From an uncultured Actinomycetes bacterium (GTDB taxonomy: Bacteria > Actinomycetota > Acidimicrobiia > Acidimicrobiales > RAAP-2), in NCBI GenBank assembly GCA_903873775.1, contig CAIQPR010000001.1, positions 1 through 48,179 on the forward strand: a DNA stretch of 48,179 nt. The letters run 5' to 3'. Below are positions 25,878 through 34,257 of this stretch, piece after piece (the stretch's first letter is position 1; the number at the start of each line of letters is the position of its first letter). Both the position numbers and the translations under genes were made by a program. The notes beneath the pieces are model-generated. The model searched no databases. It was given only the letters and a program-made list of their open reading frames with translations, and was not told where the DNA came from.

Positions 25878-25898
25878 GGGACAACCTCACGTTGTCCC
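25878..25898. promoter_or_regulatory. Operator-like dyad GGGACAAC-N5-GTTGTCCC
   Basis: Perfect 8-nt inverted arms around CTCAC, between the divergent xxS-repeat and response-regulator genes. It is a candidate binding site for a dimeric regulator. Confidence 0.4.
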
Positions 25899-25918
25899 CT
25901 CATTCACCCTCGGGTAAC

Positions 25919-25942
25919 CCCTTCTCCATACCCTCAGAAGGG
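25919..25942. promoter_or_regulatory. Dyad CCCTTCT-N10-AGAAGGG around a TACCCT -10
   Basis: Seven-nt inverted arms flank TACCCT (25929-25934), a possible -10 for the response regulator. A protein bound here would cover the promoter, which would suit autoregulation. Confidence 0.35.
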
Positions 25943-26014
25943 TGACGAGTGGCAGTGGCTTTCTCCCCCGAAGCGGCGCCCGTCACCTTGACGCGAAAGA
26001 GGCGGTGAAACTCA

Positions 26015-26728
26015 ATGAGCGCACTGGAATCGCCCGTGGTTGATCCTGAAGGCCGCACCGTTGTTCTCCTCGTCGAAGATGAGCCCAGCTACCTCGAAGC
26101 CCTCAACGTTGGTCTCACGGTTGAAGGTTTCGTGGTGCTCGCGGCTGACACCATCGCCGGTGCGCGCCAAATTTTTGCCGACGCCGCACCCGACCTCGTC
26201 TTGCTCGACGTCATGCTGCCCGACGGATCCGGTATCGATTTCTGCCGCGAACTGCGACAGAGCAGCAATGTGCCCGTCATCATGGTGACCGCTCGTACCG
26301 ACGAAGTGGACGTCGTGCTCGGACTCGAGTTCGGCGCCGCGGATTACGTCACCAAGCCCTACCGGCTTCGCGAATTGGTGGCCCGCATGCGCGCGGTCCT
26401 GCGCCGCCACGTTGCCGCGCCGTCCGATGACACGACCATCATTGGCGACATCCGAATCGACGCCACCCGACGCACGGTCATGCGCGGCAACGAGATGGTG
26501 GAGTTGTCGCGGAAGGAATTCGACCTGCTGAATCTCCTCGCGGGTCGACTCGGTCAAGTGGTGACGCGCGACGAGTGCCTCGACGCGCTGTGGTGGGGAC
26601 AGGATCTCGCCGACACGCGCACACTCGACACCCACGTGAAGCGCCTGCGCCACAAGATCGAGGCGGATCCCGCCAACCCCGTCCACCTCGTCACCATCCG
26701 AGGCGTGGGCTTCCGACTCGATCGCTGA
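26015..26728 (+). CDS. OmpR/PhoB-family response regulator, no adjacent kinase
   Basis: The 237-residue protein has a receiver domain with acidic pocket (VEDE, residues 20-23), phospho-acceptor D65 in LLDVMLPDGSG, T92 and K114 (TKPYRLRE), then a winged-helix DNA-binding domain (about 140-235: DATRRTVMRGNEMVELSRKEF...THVKRLRHKIE). It is of the RegX3/MtrA/PhoP type. No histidine kinase lies beside it, so it is an orphan here. A GAGGCGG ribosome-binding site precedes the ATG. Two dyads in the upstream region could be its own operators. The peroxiredoxin gene follows after 21 nt but has its own promoter. Confidence 0.88.
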   Translation: MSALESPVVDPEGRTVVLLVEDEPSYLEALNVGLTVEGFVVLAADTIAGARQIFADAAPDLVLLDVMLPDGSGIDFCRELRQSSNVPVIMVTARTDEVDVVLGLEFGAADYVTKPYRLRELVARMRAVLRRHVAAPSDDTTIIGDIRIDATRRTVMRGNEMVELSRKEFDLLNLLAGRLGQVVTRDECLDALWWGQDLADTRTLDTHVKRLRHKIEADPANPVHLVTIRGVGFRLDR

Positions 26729-26737
26729 TGCGAGGCC

Positions 26738-26743
26738 TACGCT
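26738..26743 (+). promoter_or_regulatory. -10 element TACGCT, probable leaderless promoter of bcp
   Basis: TACGCT is followed by 6 nt and the ATG at 26750. The 12 nt from the -10 to the start match those before the sedolisin gene at 39063-39074 in all but one position. Confidence 0.55.
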
Positions 26744-26749
26744 GGGCCT

Positions 26750-27205
26750 ATGAAGACCGGCGACCTCGCACCTGATTTCACCCTCCTCGACCAAAACGGT
26801 GCCGAGCGCACCTTGTCGACCATGCTCCAAGACGGACCGGTGGTGCTGTTCTTTTACCCCGCCGCCATGACCAAGGGCTGCACCAAGGAGTCGTGCTATT
26901 TCCGTGATCTCGCGGCCGAGTTCGCCGCCGCGGGGGCTCAACGAATTGGCATTTCCATGGACAGCGTCGACAAGCAGAAGGCCTTCACCGACCTCAACCA
27001 GCTCGACTACCCGTTGCTCGCCGACGTCGGGGGTCAGGTCGCGCGTGAGTACGGCGTGAAGCGACCGATTGGCCTCTTGAAGGTCAAGCGCACCACCTTC
27101 GTCATCGACACGAACCGCACCATTGTGGACGTGATCTCCTCGGAGATGGACATGAACGTTCACGCCGATCGCGCCCTCGCGGCGCTGAAGTCCTCGGCCG
27201 CCTAA
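26750..27205 (+). CDS. bcp: Peroxiredoxin, Bcp/PrxQ type
   Basis: The 151-residue thioredoxin-fold protein reduces hydroperoxides in the cytoplasm with electrons from thioredoxin or a similar donor. The peroxidatic cysteine is C44 and the resolving cysteine C49 in TKGCTKESC, the five-residue spacing typical of atypical 2-Cys PrxQ/Bcp enzymes. PDFTLLDQNG near the start and the following strand match the family. Length fits the family (about 150-160). Its stop interlocks with that of the convergent Fae homologue (CTAA). Confidence 0.9.
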   Translation: MKTGDLAPDFTLLDQNGAERTLSTMLQDGPVVLFFYPAAMTKGCTKESCYFRDLAAEFAAAGAQRIGISMDSVDKQKAFTDLNQLDYPLLADVGGQVAREYGVKRPIGLLKVKRTTFVIDTNRTIVDVISSEMDMNVHADRALAALKSSAA

Positions 27206-27711
27206 CGCAACGACGGCGGGATGTAGTAGCCGTTAATCGGCGCGTCCCGCACATCGAGCAACGCCTCGATATCGGGTTGTTCCGCACCGCGCTCCAACGA
27301 CGCACGCGTGGCGGCACGATTGAATTCGTAGACGAGGTCCGCGTCCTCTGCGGACGGGTCCACCCACACCGCGGCAATCAGCAAGCAATCCGTCGGATTC
27401 GAGATCACGCCGTCGGCCACCGCGTCGAGCACCCCGCTGGCGACGCCCAGTTGGGCCGCGCCCCACGTCAACGTGGCGTGGCGTTCGGACGCGATCATCG
27501 CCTTGTTGACGAACAATGTCATGGGTTGGACCGGCTTATTGGGTTGCGCCACCACCACGAAGCCGGCGTGACCTTCGCGCGGGGTCGCGAGCGCCGTCGA
27601 CCACGCGATCTCCACGGGGCCACCCTTGAGTCCGAGAATCGTGTTGAGGTGTGCCGCCTCGGTGCCCGACCCGGCGAACGCCTCGCCGAACTCGGTTACG
27701 CCGCCGGCCAC
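27202..27711 (-). CDS. Formaldehyde-activating enzyme (Fae) homologue
   Basis: The 169-residue protein aligns by eye with Fae, which joins formaldehyde to tetrahydromethanopterin in methylotrophs. Shared features are the GEAFAGSGTEAAHLN start, with H21 at the place of the catalytic histidine, the GLKGGPVEIAW loop, PNKPVQPMTLFVNKA, GAAQLGVASGVLDAVADGVI and YEFNRAATRASLERG. Differences, such as VNKA where FNKV is usual, show it is divergent. Actinomycetes generally lack tetrahydromethanopterin, so it may act on another carrier, as proposed for Fae paralogues of unknown role. It starts with GTG inside the end of the oxygenase gene (16-nt overlap), so the two are coupled. Confidence is high for the family, low for the reaction. 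Confidence 0.75.
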   Translation of the reverse strand: MAGGVTEFGEAFAGSGTEAAHLNTILGLKGGPVEIAWSTALATPREGHAGFVVVAQPNKPVQPMTLFVNKAMIASERHATLTWGAAQLGVASGVLDAVADGVISNPTDCLLIAAVWVDPSAEDADLVYEFNRAATRASLERGAEQPDIEALLDVRDAPINGYYIPPSLR

Positions 27712-28526
27712 GTCTGCGGAGGCGTGTCGAACGGCGTGACGCGGCCGTAGCGGATTTCGCGCAAGAGCTCGGAGGACACCGTGGTGGGCTTGGTGTCGTA
27801 CGCCAGGAGTCCCACGTGGCGCAGTGTCGCTCCCTGAATGGGACTGACGCGATGGATCGAATGACGACCTTCGAAAATAAGCAGCGTGCCGGGCGTCATC
27901 TCGAGCGTGAGGACATCCGGGTGCGACCCGTCGAGGACGCGACGCACGTCGTCGTAGTTCTCGTTCTCCGCGCTGCGGATGCGCGGCACGACGTCGAAGT
28001 CACCGCCCGCGTCCGCGTCCTGAATCGCGAGGGAGACCACGAAGTCCGTCTGGTCGAAGTGCCACTGGAGTTCGTCACCCTCACCCATGACGGCGAGATT
28101 GAGAGCACCGCAAGGATCGGCGTAGTGGAACAGCGGACCACGGTTGAGGACGGCCTCAATGAAGGCGGAAACCTCGGGCGCTTCGTAGATCTGGCGGAGC
28201 GGTGAAGAGAAGGGGATCACGTCGTATCCGACGGCACGCACGCCGTAGTTCATCCACGTTTGTCGCGGGTGATCACTCGGCCACTCGTCGCTCGGCAACT
28301 CCAAATACGCGGTACCCACGCCACCGGACGGGTGCGCGCGTTCGGCCAACGACTCGGCGTCGGCGACCAGGGCGGCCACGCCCTCGGGCGTCACGAAACC
28401 GCTCAATTCTGCAGCCCCCATCGCCGCGATCTGCTCGCGAGCGTTCGCGATCACGCGCTGCGCGACGGCGCTCTCAAGGTCGCTAATCGGATACCGCTCG
28501 AGGTCAATGAGGTCCAAGGGCTTCAC
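27696..28526 (-). CDS. Fe(II)/2-oxoglutarate-dependent oxygenase, HalD/ArpA-like
   Basis: The 276-residue protein has the facial triad HxD...H: H156 and D158 in WHFDQTDF and H225 in RHSIHRVSP, with R236 likely to bind 2-oxoglutarate. The surroundings (DFDVVPRIRS, NYDDVRRVLDG, PGTLLIFEGRHS) match a group that includes free-amino-acid hydroxylases and, where D is replaced by G, radical halogenases (BesD/HalD). As D158 is present, hydroxylation or oxidative demethylation is expected, not halogenation. It starts with GTG, 17 nt after the E2 gene, with its own TAGTCT promoter, and overlaps the Fae homologue by 16 nt. Confidence 0.75.
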   Translation of the reverse strand: MKPLDLIDLERYPISDLESAVAQRVIANAREQIAAMGAAELSGFVTPEGVAALVADAESLAERAHPSGGVGTAYLELPSDEWPSDHPRQTWMNYGVRAVGYDVIPFSSPLRQIYEAPEVSAFIEAVLNRGPLFHYADPCGALNLAVMGEGDELQWHFDQTDFVVSLAIQDADAGGDFDVVPRIRSAENENYDDVRRVLDGSHPDVLTLEMTPGTLLIFEGRHSIHRVSPIQGATLRHVGLLAYDTKPTTVSSELLREIRYGRVTPFDTPPQTWPAA

Positions 28527-28532
28527 GAGCGC

Positions 28533-28538
28533 AGACTA
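28533..28538 (-). promoter_or_regulatory. -10 element TAGTCT, probable leaderless promoter of the oxygenase-Fae operon
   Basis: TAGTCT on the minus strand lies in the 17-nt gap after the E2 gene, followed by 6 nt and the GTG at 28526. The oxygenase-Fae pair may thus be expressed apart from the dehydrogenase operon. Confidence 0.5.
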
Positions 28539-28543
28539 CTTCG

Positions 28544-29890
28544 TCACCCCGCGAGAAGCGCGGGCGCCGGGTCATTGAGGAAGCGTCCCACGTGGGCCAA
28601 CACGGCCGACGCCAGCGCACCATCGATGCAGCGGTGATCAAAGGACAGAGCAATCTCCACGACGTGACGAACCACGACCTCGTCGTCCACCACCCAGGGG
28701 GCCTTGGCGATCTGCCCGACCGCGAGGATGGCGGACGTTCCGGGCGGCAGAATGGGCATCGCGCCGTCAATCCCGAAGGGGCCCACGTTCGTGATGGTCA
28801 ACGTAGTGCCCATCATCGCGTTCGGCGTCGTGGTGCCCGCGCGCGCGGTGTCGACCAGCGCCGACAGCGCGTTCGCCATACCGACCAGGTCCAGCGTGTC
28901 GGCGTCCTTGATATTGGGCACGATGAGTCCGCGTGGCGTGTCGGCCGCAATGCCGAGCGCCACCGAGCGGCGCACGATGACCTCGTTGTTGGCGGCGTCA
29001 AAGCTGGAATTGATACCGGGGAAATGACGTGCCGCATCACAGAGCGCGAGTGCCACCAGCGTGAGTGGCGACAGGCGGACTCCCGCGAGGCTCTCTCGCT
29101 GCTTTAGTCCCGCGAGCAGCTCAACCGACTTCGTGGCGTCCACGCGAACCCACGCCGCGGCGTGTGGTGCGCTGAAGGCACTCTGCGTCATGGCCTCGGC
29201 CATCGATCGCAGAACCCCTCGCACGGGGATGCGCTCTTCGCGAGGCCCGGTCGACCACGGGGCGAGCTCGTGACCAACGAACCGGGTGACCGACGTGGTC
29301 GAGGCGACGACCGCGCGTGGGGCCGTTCCCGCGCCCGCAACCGCGCGCTCGACGTCCGCCCTCGTGATGAGTCCGTCGCGTCCCGTTCCCGCAATGCGGG
29401 CGATGTCGAGACCGTGTTGCTTGGCGTAGAGACGCACCGGGGGTGTCGACCGCGGCGCGCGAGCCGGTGCCGTTGGGGTACTCACCGGAACCACCGCGGC
29501 GGGTGCCGCCGGTGCTGACGTACTCCCCCGACGTCGGTGTTGACGGGTGGGCACGCCCTCGTCCGTCGCGACACCGTATCCGACCAACACTGCCGTGCGA
29601 CCTTCGCCTGCCGCAGCGGGCGGCGCGGCGGCGGGCGCGGGCGCATCTCCGGCGACGTCGATTTCGATGAGAGGTGCACCCACCTCGACCACGTCACCCA
29701 CGGCGCCGTAGAGCTTGGTGACCGTGCCGGCGTAGGGACTGGGGAGCTCCACGGTGGCCTTCGCCGTCTCGATGTCAATCAGCGGCTGGTTCAAGGCGAC
29801 CTGGTCGCCGACCGCCACCTTCCACACCACGATTTCGGCTTCGGTGAGTCCCTCACCGACGTCCGGCAGAAGAAAATCGCGCGCGCTCAA
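28544..29890 (-). CDS. bkdC: Dihydrolipoyl acyltransferase, E2 of a 2-oxoacid dehydrogenase
   Basis: The 448-residue protein has one N-terminal lipoyl domain (lysine in DIETAKATVELPSPYAG, K44), an Ala/Pro-rich linker, a small E3/E1-binding domain (about 150-190) and a C-terminal catalytic acyltransferase domain ending in SFDHRCIDGALASAVLAHVG, where the DHR-x3-DG motif holds the active-site His. This is the E2 core that moves an acyl group to CoA. It overlaps the E1beta gene by 4 nt. It could belong to a branched-chain 2-oxoacid or pyruvate complex; a single lipoyl domain and separate E1 alpha and beta chains favour the branched-chain type. Confidence 0.85.
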   Translation of the reverse strand: MSARDFLLPDVGEGLTEAEIVVWKVAVGDQVALNQPLIDIETAKATVELPSPYAGTVTKLYGAVGDVVEVGAPLIEIDVAGDAPAPAAAPPAAAGEGRTAVLVGYGVATDEGVPTRQHRRRGSTSAPAAPAAVVPVSTPTAPARAPRSTPPVRLYAKQHGLDIARIAGTGRDGLITRADVERAVAGAGTAPRAVVASTTSVTRFVGHELAPWSTGPREERIPVRGVLRSMAEAMTQSAFSAPHAAAWVRVDATKSVELLAGLKQRESLAGVRLSPLTLVALALCDAARHFPGINSSFDAANNEVIVRRSVALGIAADTPRGLIVPNIKDADTLDLVGMANALSALVDTARAGTTTPNAMMGTTLTITNVGPFGIDGAMPILPPGTSAILAVGQIAKAPWVVDDEVVVRHVVEIALSFDHRCIDGALASAVLAHVGRFLNDPAPALLAG

Positions 29891-30867
29891 CTCTCGAATC
29901 CGATCACGCGGTCAATCGCGTCCAGGATGCGGTCGACACTCGGCAGGTACTCCTCTTCAATACGTGACGGGGGATACGGCGTGTGATAGCCCGTGACCCG
30001 CAGCGGCGGCGCCGAGAGCGAATAGAAGCAGTCCTCGGCGAGTCGAGCCGCAATTTCGGCGCTGACCGACGCATTGGCTGGGGCCTCGGCCACGACCACG
30101 AGACGTCCGGTCTTCTGCACGGAAGTAACCATGACCCCGAAGTCGAGTGGCGCAATGGAACGTGCGTCGATGACTTCCACGCTGCGGCCCTCGGCCGCCG
30201 CGGCGTCCGCGGCGCGCAGCGCGGTGCGCACGCTCGGTCCGTAGGTGACCACCGTCACGTCGCGTCCCTCGCGGGCCACATTGGCCTCAAAGAGTCCGCG
30301 GGGTGGGTGATCGAGATCAACGTCGCCCTTTTCCCAGTACCGACACTTGGGTTCGCAGAAGATGATCGGATCATCGTGCGAGATCGCCTGCTGAATCATC
30401 CAGTAGGCGTCATTGGGTGTCGTTGGCGACACGACGCGCAGTCCCGCGGTGTGGGCGAAATACCCTTCGGGACTCTCCGAGTGGTGCTCGATCGCGCCAA
30501 TCTGTCCGCCGTAGGGCAGACGAATGACGAGACCCATCGTGTACACGCCATCACTGCGCGAGTGCAGCTTGGCGACCTGCGAGACGATCTGATCGAAAGC
30601 GGGATACACGAATCCGTCGAACTGGATTTCGCACACCGGCCGGTACCCGCGAATCGCCATGCCGACCGCGGTACCCACGATGCCTGATTCGGCCAAGGGC
30701 GAATCGATGACACGATCCTCACCAAAGTCCTTCTGCAGTCCGTCGGTCACCCGGAACACGCCGCCGAGCTTGCCGATGTCCTCACCCATGAGCAGGACCT
30801 TGGGGTTGTTCTCCATCGCCCGCCGCAGTCCCTCGTTGAGAGCCTTGGCCATTGTCATCTGCGCCAT
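29887..30867 (-). CDS. bkdB: 2-oxoacid dehydrogenase E1 component, beta subunit
   Basis: The 326-residue protein shows the transketolase-like pyrimidine and C-terminal domains of E1beta: MAKALNEGLRRAMENNPKVL near the start, GEDIGKLGGVFRVTDGL, the DSPLAESGIVG motif, and VVTYGPSVRTALRAADAA with a VIDARSIAPLD segment in the C-terminal domain. With E1alpha it forms the thiamine-diphosphate-dependent decarboxylase. Start and stop interlock with neighbours: 1 nt with E1alpha (TGATG) and 4 nt with E2 (ATGA), so the three subunits are made together. Confidence 0.88.
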   Translation of the reverse strand: MAQMTMAKALNEGLRRAMENNPKVLLMGEDIGKLGGVFRVTDGLQKDFGEDRVIDSPLAESGIVGTAVGMAIRGYRPVCEIQFDGFVYPAFDQIVSQVAKLHSRSDGVYTMGLVIRLPYGGQIGAIEHHSESPEGYFAHTAGLRVVSPTTPNDAYWMIQQAISHDDPIIFCEPKCRYWEKGDVDLDHPPRGLFEANVAREGRDVTVVTYGPSVRTALRAADAAAAEGRSVEVIDARSIAPLDFGVMVTSVQKTGRLVVVAEAPANASVSAEIAARLAEDCFYSLSAPPLRVTGYHTPYPPSRIEEEYLPSVDRILDAIDRVIGFES

Positions 30868-31934
30868 CAGTGACCTCCCCCGGCAATACCCAACTCGACC
30901 ATGTCGCGCTTGCCTTCTTCGATGAGCGGATGCACGTCGGCGTAAGCGTGCTCAAAGATCGAAAGGGGCTCGGGGTTCGGCATCGACAGCACGTCGTCGC
31001 GCAGCTTCGCCGCGAGAGTGTTCGCCTCCTCCGTGACGTCGTCGAAGGACGCCGCGGGAACTTGGTGTTGACGCACCAGGTATGCCTTCACCCGCTCCAC
31101 TGGGTCTCGGTGCTTCCACGCCTCCACCTCGGCGTCAATGCGGTAACGCGTCGGGTCGTCCGACGTGGTGTGCGCGCCCATGCGGTACGTGAAGGCTTCG
31201 ATCAACGTGGGTCCGCCACCTTCGCGCGCGTGCGCGAGAGCGCGACGCGTGACTTCGTACACCGCCAACACGTCGTTGCCGTCCACCCGGATTCCGGGAA
31301 ATCCGAATCCTTCCGCACGTCGGTACAACGGGATCTTGGTCTGACGAATGGTTGGTTCGGAAATGGCCCACTGGTTGTTTTGCACAAAGAACACCACGGG
31401 AGCGTCGAAGGATCCCGCCCACACGAAGGCTTCGTTCACGTCCCCTTCGGACGTGGCGCCGTCGCCGAAGAAGACCATGGTCGCCTCTTCCGCGCCGTCA
31501 CGCTGGACTCCCATGGCGTACCCCACAGCGTTGAGCGCCTGATTGCCAATGACGATGGTGGGCACCGAGTGGCGATACTTCTGGGGATCCCACCCCCCGT
31601 GGTGCACACCGCGGAACATGCGCAGCCAATTCTCCGGAGGAATCCCTCGGCACCACGCGATGCCGTGCTCACGGTAACTCGGGAATGTGAAGTCGTTCGG
31701 CGCCAACGCACGGCCGGCGCCGATCTGGGCGGCCTCTTGTCCCTGGAGAGGCGCCCACAGCGCGAGCTGACCCTGACGCTGCAGCGACGTGGCCTCATTG
31801 CAGAGTCGACGAATGATCGTCATATCTCGCCACATCGCGAAGATGTCGTCGCGACCGAGTGACGTGTCGTAGTCGGGGTGAGACACGCGCTCACCTTCCG
31901 GCGTCAATAACTGGACCAGCGGTATTTCGCTCAT
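30867..31934 (-). CDS. bkdA: 2-oxoacid dehydrogenase E1 component, alpha subunit
   Basis: The 355-residue protein has the thiamine diphosphate motif GDGATSEGDVNEAFVWA...NNQWAIS and the phosphorylation-loop-like segment YRMGAHTTSDDPTRYR. The latter is typical of branched-chain E1alpha. The ATG at 31934 is preceded by AAGGGGAG; the frame is open to 31997, but that part lies in the promoter region shared with the divergent MFS gene. No E3 (lipoamide dehydrogenase) gene is in the window, so it must be encoded elsewhere. Pyruvate is an alternative substrate. Confidence 0.85.
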   Translation of the reverse strand: MSEIPLVQLLTPEGERVSHPDYDTSLGRDDIFAMWRDMTIIRRLCNEATSLQRQGQLALWAPLQGQEAAQIGAGRALAPNDFTFPSYREHGIAWCRGIPPENWLRMFRGVHHGGWDPQKYRHSVPTIVIGNQALNAVGYAMGVQRDGAEEATMVFFGDGATSEGDVNEAFVWAGSFDAPVVFFVQNNQWAISEPTIRQTKIPLYRRAEGFGFPGIRVDGNDVLAVYEVTRRALAHAREGGGPTLIEAFTYRMGAHTTSDDPTRYRIDAEVEAWKHRDPVERVKAYLVRQHQVPAASFDDVTEEANTLAAKLRDDVLSMPNPEPLSIFEHAYADVHPLIEEGKRDMVELGIAGGGH

Positions 31935-31978
31935 CGACTCCCCTTTGAGTTCGAATCCAATCGCCACCGTACTCCCCC

Positions 31979-31984
31979 TAGTGT
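31979..31984 (+). promoter_or_regulatory. -10 element TAGTGT, probable leaderless promoter of the MFS gene
   Basis: TAGTGT is followed by 6 nt and the GTG at 31991. No ribosome-binding site is seen. Confidence 0.5.
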
Positions 31985-31990
31985 CACTGC

Positions 31991-33217
31991 GTGGCACGAC
32001 TCTTTGTGAACGTTTCGCCTCTGCGAGAGAGCCGAAATTTTCGCCTTCTGTTCATCGGACAGCTCGTGTCGAGTCTCGGCAGTCAACTCACGTTGCTGGC
32101 CATCCCGTACCAGGTGTATCTCCTCACGCACTCGAGCTTCATGGTGGGCCTCGTCTACGGCGTGCAGTTGCCCTTACTCATCGTGGGCGCTCTGTGGGGC
32201 GGCGCCGAAGGCGACCGGCGCGACCGGCGACGCATCCTCCTCGTCACCGCCGTGGTGCTGGCGGTTATCAGTGTTGGTCTCGCCGTCAACGCCACGCACG
32301 GACACGGCAACGTGCTGCTCCTCTACGTGCTCGCCGTGGCCGCGGCGGCCGTCACGGGTTTCGCCAACCCCTCGCGTAACGCCGTCATCCCCCTGCTCGT
32401 GCGGCCCGAGCAACTGGTCGCCGCGTACTCGCTCAATCAAGTGATCTTCCAATTCGGCTCCGTCGTGGGACCGGCGCTCTCGGGACTGCTCATTGGTTTC
32501 GTTGGTCTGTCGGCCTGCTACTGGACGGACGTGGCGACCTACGTGGTCCTCGTGGTTGCCACCCTGCTCATGACCGCCCTCCCGCGTTCGAACGCGAGCA
32601 CCCACAGTTCCGTCCTCGCCTCCGTGCGTGACGGCTTTCGGTACGTGCGTAGCCACACGCTGGCGCAGTGTGTGTACCTCATCGATCTCAACGCGATGAT
32701 CTTCGGCATGCCGCTGGCACTTTTTCCGGCCATGGCCCACCACGTCTTCCACGGAGGTTCGGAAACCTACGGCCTCCTCGTCGCCGCGCCCGCAGCGGGC
32801 GCCTTGATGGGCGCGGTGACAACGGGATGGGTCGAAGGCATTCAGCGGCGGGGCCGCGCTGTCGTTCTCGCTGTCGCCCTCTGGGGTGCAGCGATTGCCG
32901 CCTTCGGATTCACCGACGTCCTAGTGGTCGCTCTTGTCCTCTTGGCCCTCGCGGGCTGGGCGGACGTCATCTCGGCGGTCCTGCGCAACACGATCCTGCA
33001 GTCCACGATCACCGATGATTACCGCGGACGCCTGTCGGCCATTCAGATGGCGGTCGTCACGGGAGGACCGCGCCTCGGCAACTTTGAAGCCGGGGGCGTG
33101 GCCGCGGTGACGTCGGTGGAGTTCTCGGTGATCAGTGGCGGTCTCGCCTGCATCGTGGGGGCCGCGGCACTCGCCGCGTGGCGCCCGGCGTTTTGGACCT
33201 ACCGGTCCGACGACTGA
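31991..33217 (+). CDS. MFS transporter (MFS_3/EntS-like exporter)
   Basis: The 408-residue protein has about twelve hydrophobic segments. The start FRLLFIGQLVSSLGSQLTLLAIPYQVYLLT and the loop GAEGDRRDRRRILLVT after helix 2 match the EntS/MFS_3 group, which exports siderophores, macrolides and other small molecules. The substrate is not known. The start is GTG, supported by the -10 directly upstream. It is divergent from bkdA (56 nt between starts) and overlaps the end of the convergent rlmN gene by 19 nt. Confidence 0.82.
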   Translation: MARLFVNVSPLRESRNFRLLFIGQLVSSLGSQLTLLAIPYQVYLLTHSSFMVGLVYGVQLPLLIVGALWGGAEGDRRDRRRILLVTAVVLAVISVGLAVNATHGHGNVLLLYVLAVAAAAVTGFANPSRNAVIPLLVRPEQLVAAYSLNQVIFQFGSVVGPALSGLLIGFVGLSACYWTDVATYVVLVVATLLMTALPRSNASTHSSVLASVRDGFRYVRSHTLAQCVYLIDLNAMIFGMPLALFPAMAHHVFHGGSETYGLLVAAPAAGALMGAVTTGWVEGIQRRGRAVVLAVALWGAAIAAFGFTDVLVVALVLLALAGWADVISAVLRNTILQSTITDDYRGRLSAIQMAVVTGGPRLGNFEAGGVAAVTSVEFSVISGGLACIVGAAALAAWRPAFWTYRSDD

Positions 33218-34251
33218 GACGCGAGGGGTACCCGGCGACGCTTCGGATTCGTCACCGCCGCCAACTGCCCGCAGGCCGCGTCGATGGAACGTCCTCTGGT
33301 CTGACGGACGGTGGCGTTGATGCCCCGCGCTTCGAGTCCCGCGCGAAACGCCGCCACTCGCGCCGGGGGCGAGCCCATCACCAAGTACCCGGGCGTCGGG
33401 TTCAGGGGAATCAGGTTCACGTGCGCCCGCAGAGGTCGCGCGTACTCCGCCAATTCGTCGAGTGCCTGGTCCGTGTCATTGACCCCGTCGATGAGTGCCC
33501 ACTCAAAGGACAGTCGCCGTGAGGTCGTCTCGACCCAGGCGGCACACGCGCGCGCCAAGCGGTCCAGGTTGTAGCGGCGATTCAGCGGAACGAGTTCGTT
33601 GCGGGTGACGTCATTGGCCGCGTGCAACGAGACGGCGAGCGTGAGCGGCAGTCCCTCCGCGGCGAGGCGCTCGATCGCGGGGGCCACCCCCACGGTAGAG
33701 ACCGTGAGATGTCGCGCCGACATGCCGCGCCACTCGTGTAGTCGACGCACGACCTCCACGGTGACGGGGTAATTGGCGAGGGGCTCGCCCATGCCCATGA
33801 ACACCACATTGCTGAGGCGTCGAGGAGCGGCGCTGCGCGCGGCCGCAAACACCTGCGCGAGCACTTCACCCACAGTGAGTTGGCGCGTGAAGCCCGCTTG
33901 ACCCGTGGCGCAGAACGAACACGCCATGGCGCAACCCGCCTGCGTCGAGACGCACACGGTCACCCGGTCGTCATAGGCCATCAGCACGGTTTCGACGGTC
34001 GCCCCACCCTCGAGAGCGAAAACCCACTTCTTGGTGGCCCCCCGGTCACTTTCCACCTCGCGCACCACGGTGAGCGGCTCGCTCACCGCAGACGCCAGTC
34101 GCGCCCGCAGCGCCTTCGGCAAGGTCGTGACGTCGGCGATATCGCGGTCCTCGAGCCAGAGGGCGCGCCATATCTGCTCGACCCGGAAAGCCGGTTCACC
34201 GTCGAGCAGCGCGGCCCAGTCATCGCGGGTGAGGTCGTAGGCCGAAAGCAC
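33199..34251 (-). CDS. rlmN: Dual-specificity 23S rRNA/tRNA adenine-C2 methyltransferase RlmN
   Basis: The 350-residue radical-SAM enzyme methylates A2503 of 23S rRNA and A37 of some tRNAs. The cluster-binding cysteines are C107, C111 and C114 in AGCAMACSFCATG; FMGMGEPLANY follows, and the C-terminal catalytic cysteine is in TRGRSIDAACGQLA. Length is normal. The start is GTG, with TAGCCT 6 nt upstream. The gene overlaps the convergent MFS gene by 19 nt. Confidence 0.93.
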   Translation of the reverse strand: MLSAYDLTRDDWAALLDGEPAFRVEQIWRALWLEDRDIADVTTLPKALRARLASAVSEPLTVVREVESDRGATKKWVFALEGGATVETVLMAYDDRVTVCVSTQAGCAMACSFCATGQAGFTRQLTVGEVLAQVFAAARSAAPRRLSNVVFMGMGEPLANYPVTVEVVRRLHEWRGMSARHLTVSTVGVAPAIERLAAEGLPLTLAVSLHAANDVTRNELVPLNRRYNLDRLARACAAWVETTSRRLSFEWALIDGVNDTDQALDELAEYARPLRAHVNLIPLNPTPGYLVMGSPPARVAAFRAGLEARGINATVRQTRGRSIDAACGQLAAVTNPKRRRVPLASQSSDR

Positions 34252-34257
34252 CCTCGC

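Noticed and set aside
26012..27163. 383-codon minus-strand frame
   Set aside because: Lies opposite the response regulator and bcp, whose motifs are unmistakable.
27696..28526. Radical halogenase of the BesD/HalD type
   Set aside because: Halogenases of this group replace the metal-binding Asp by Gly; here D158 is kept, which points to a hydroxylase or demethylase.
30852..31862. 336-codon plus-strand frame
   Set aside because: Antisense to E1alpha; no conserved motif and very high Arg/His content.
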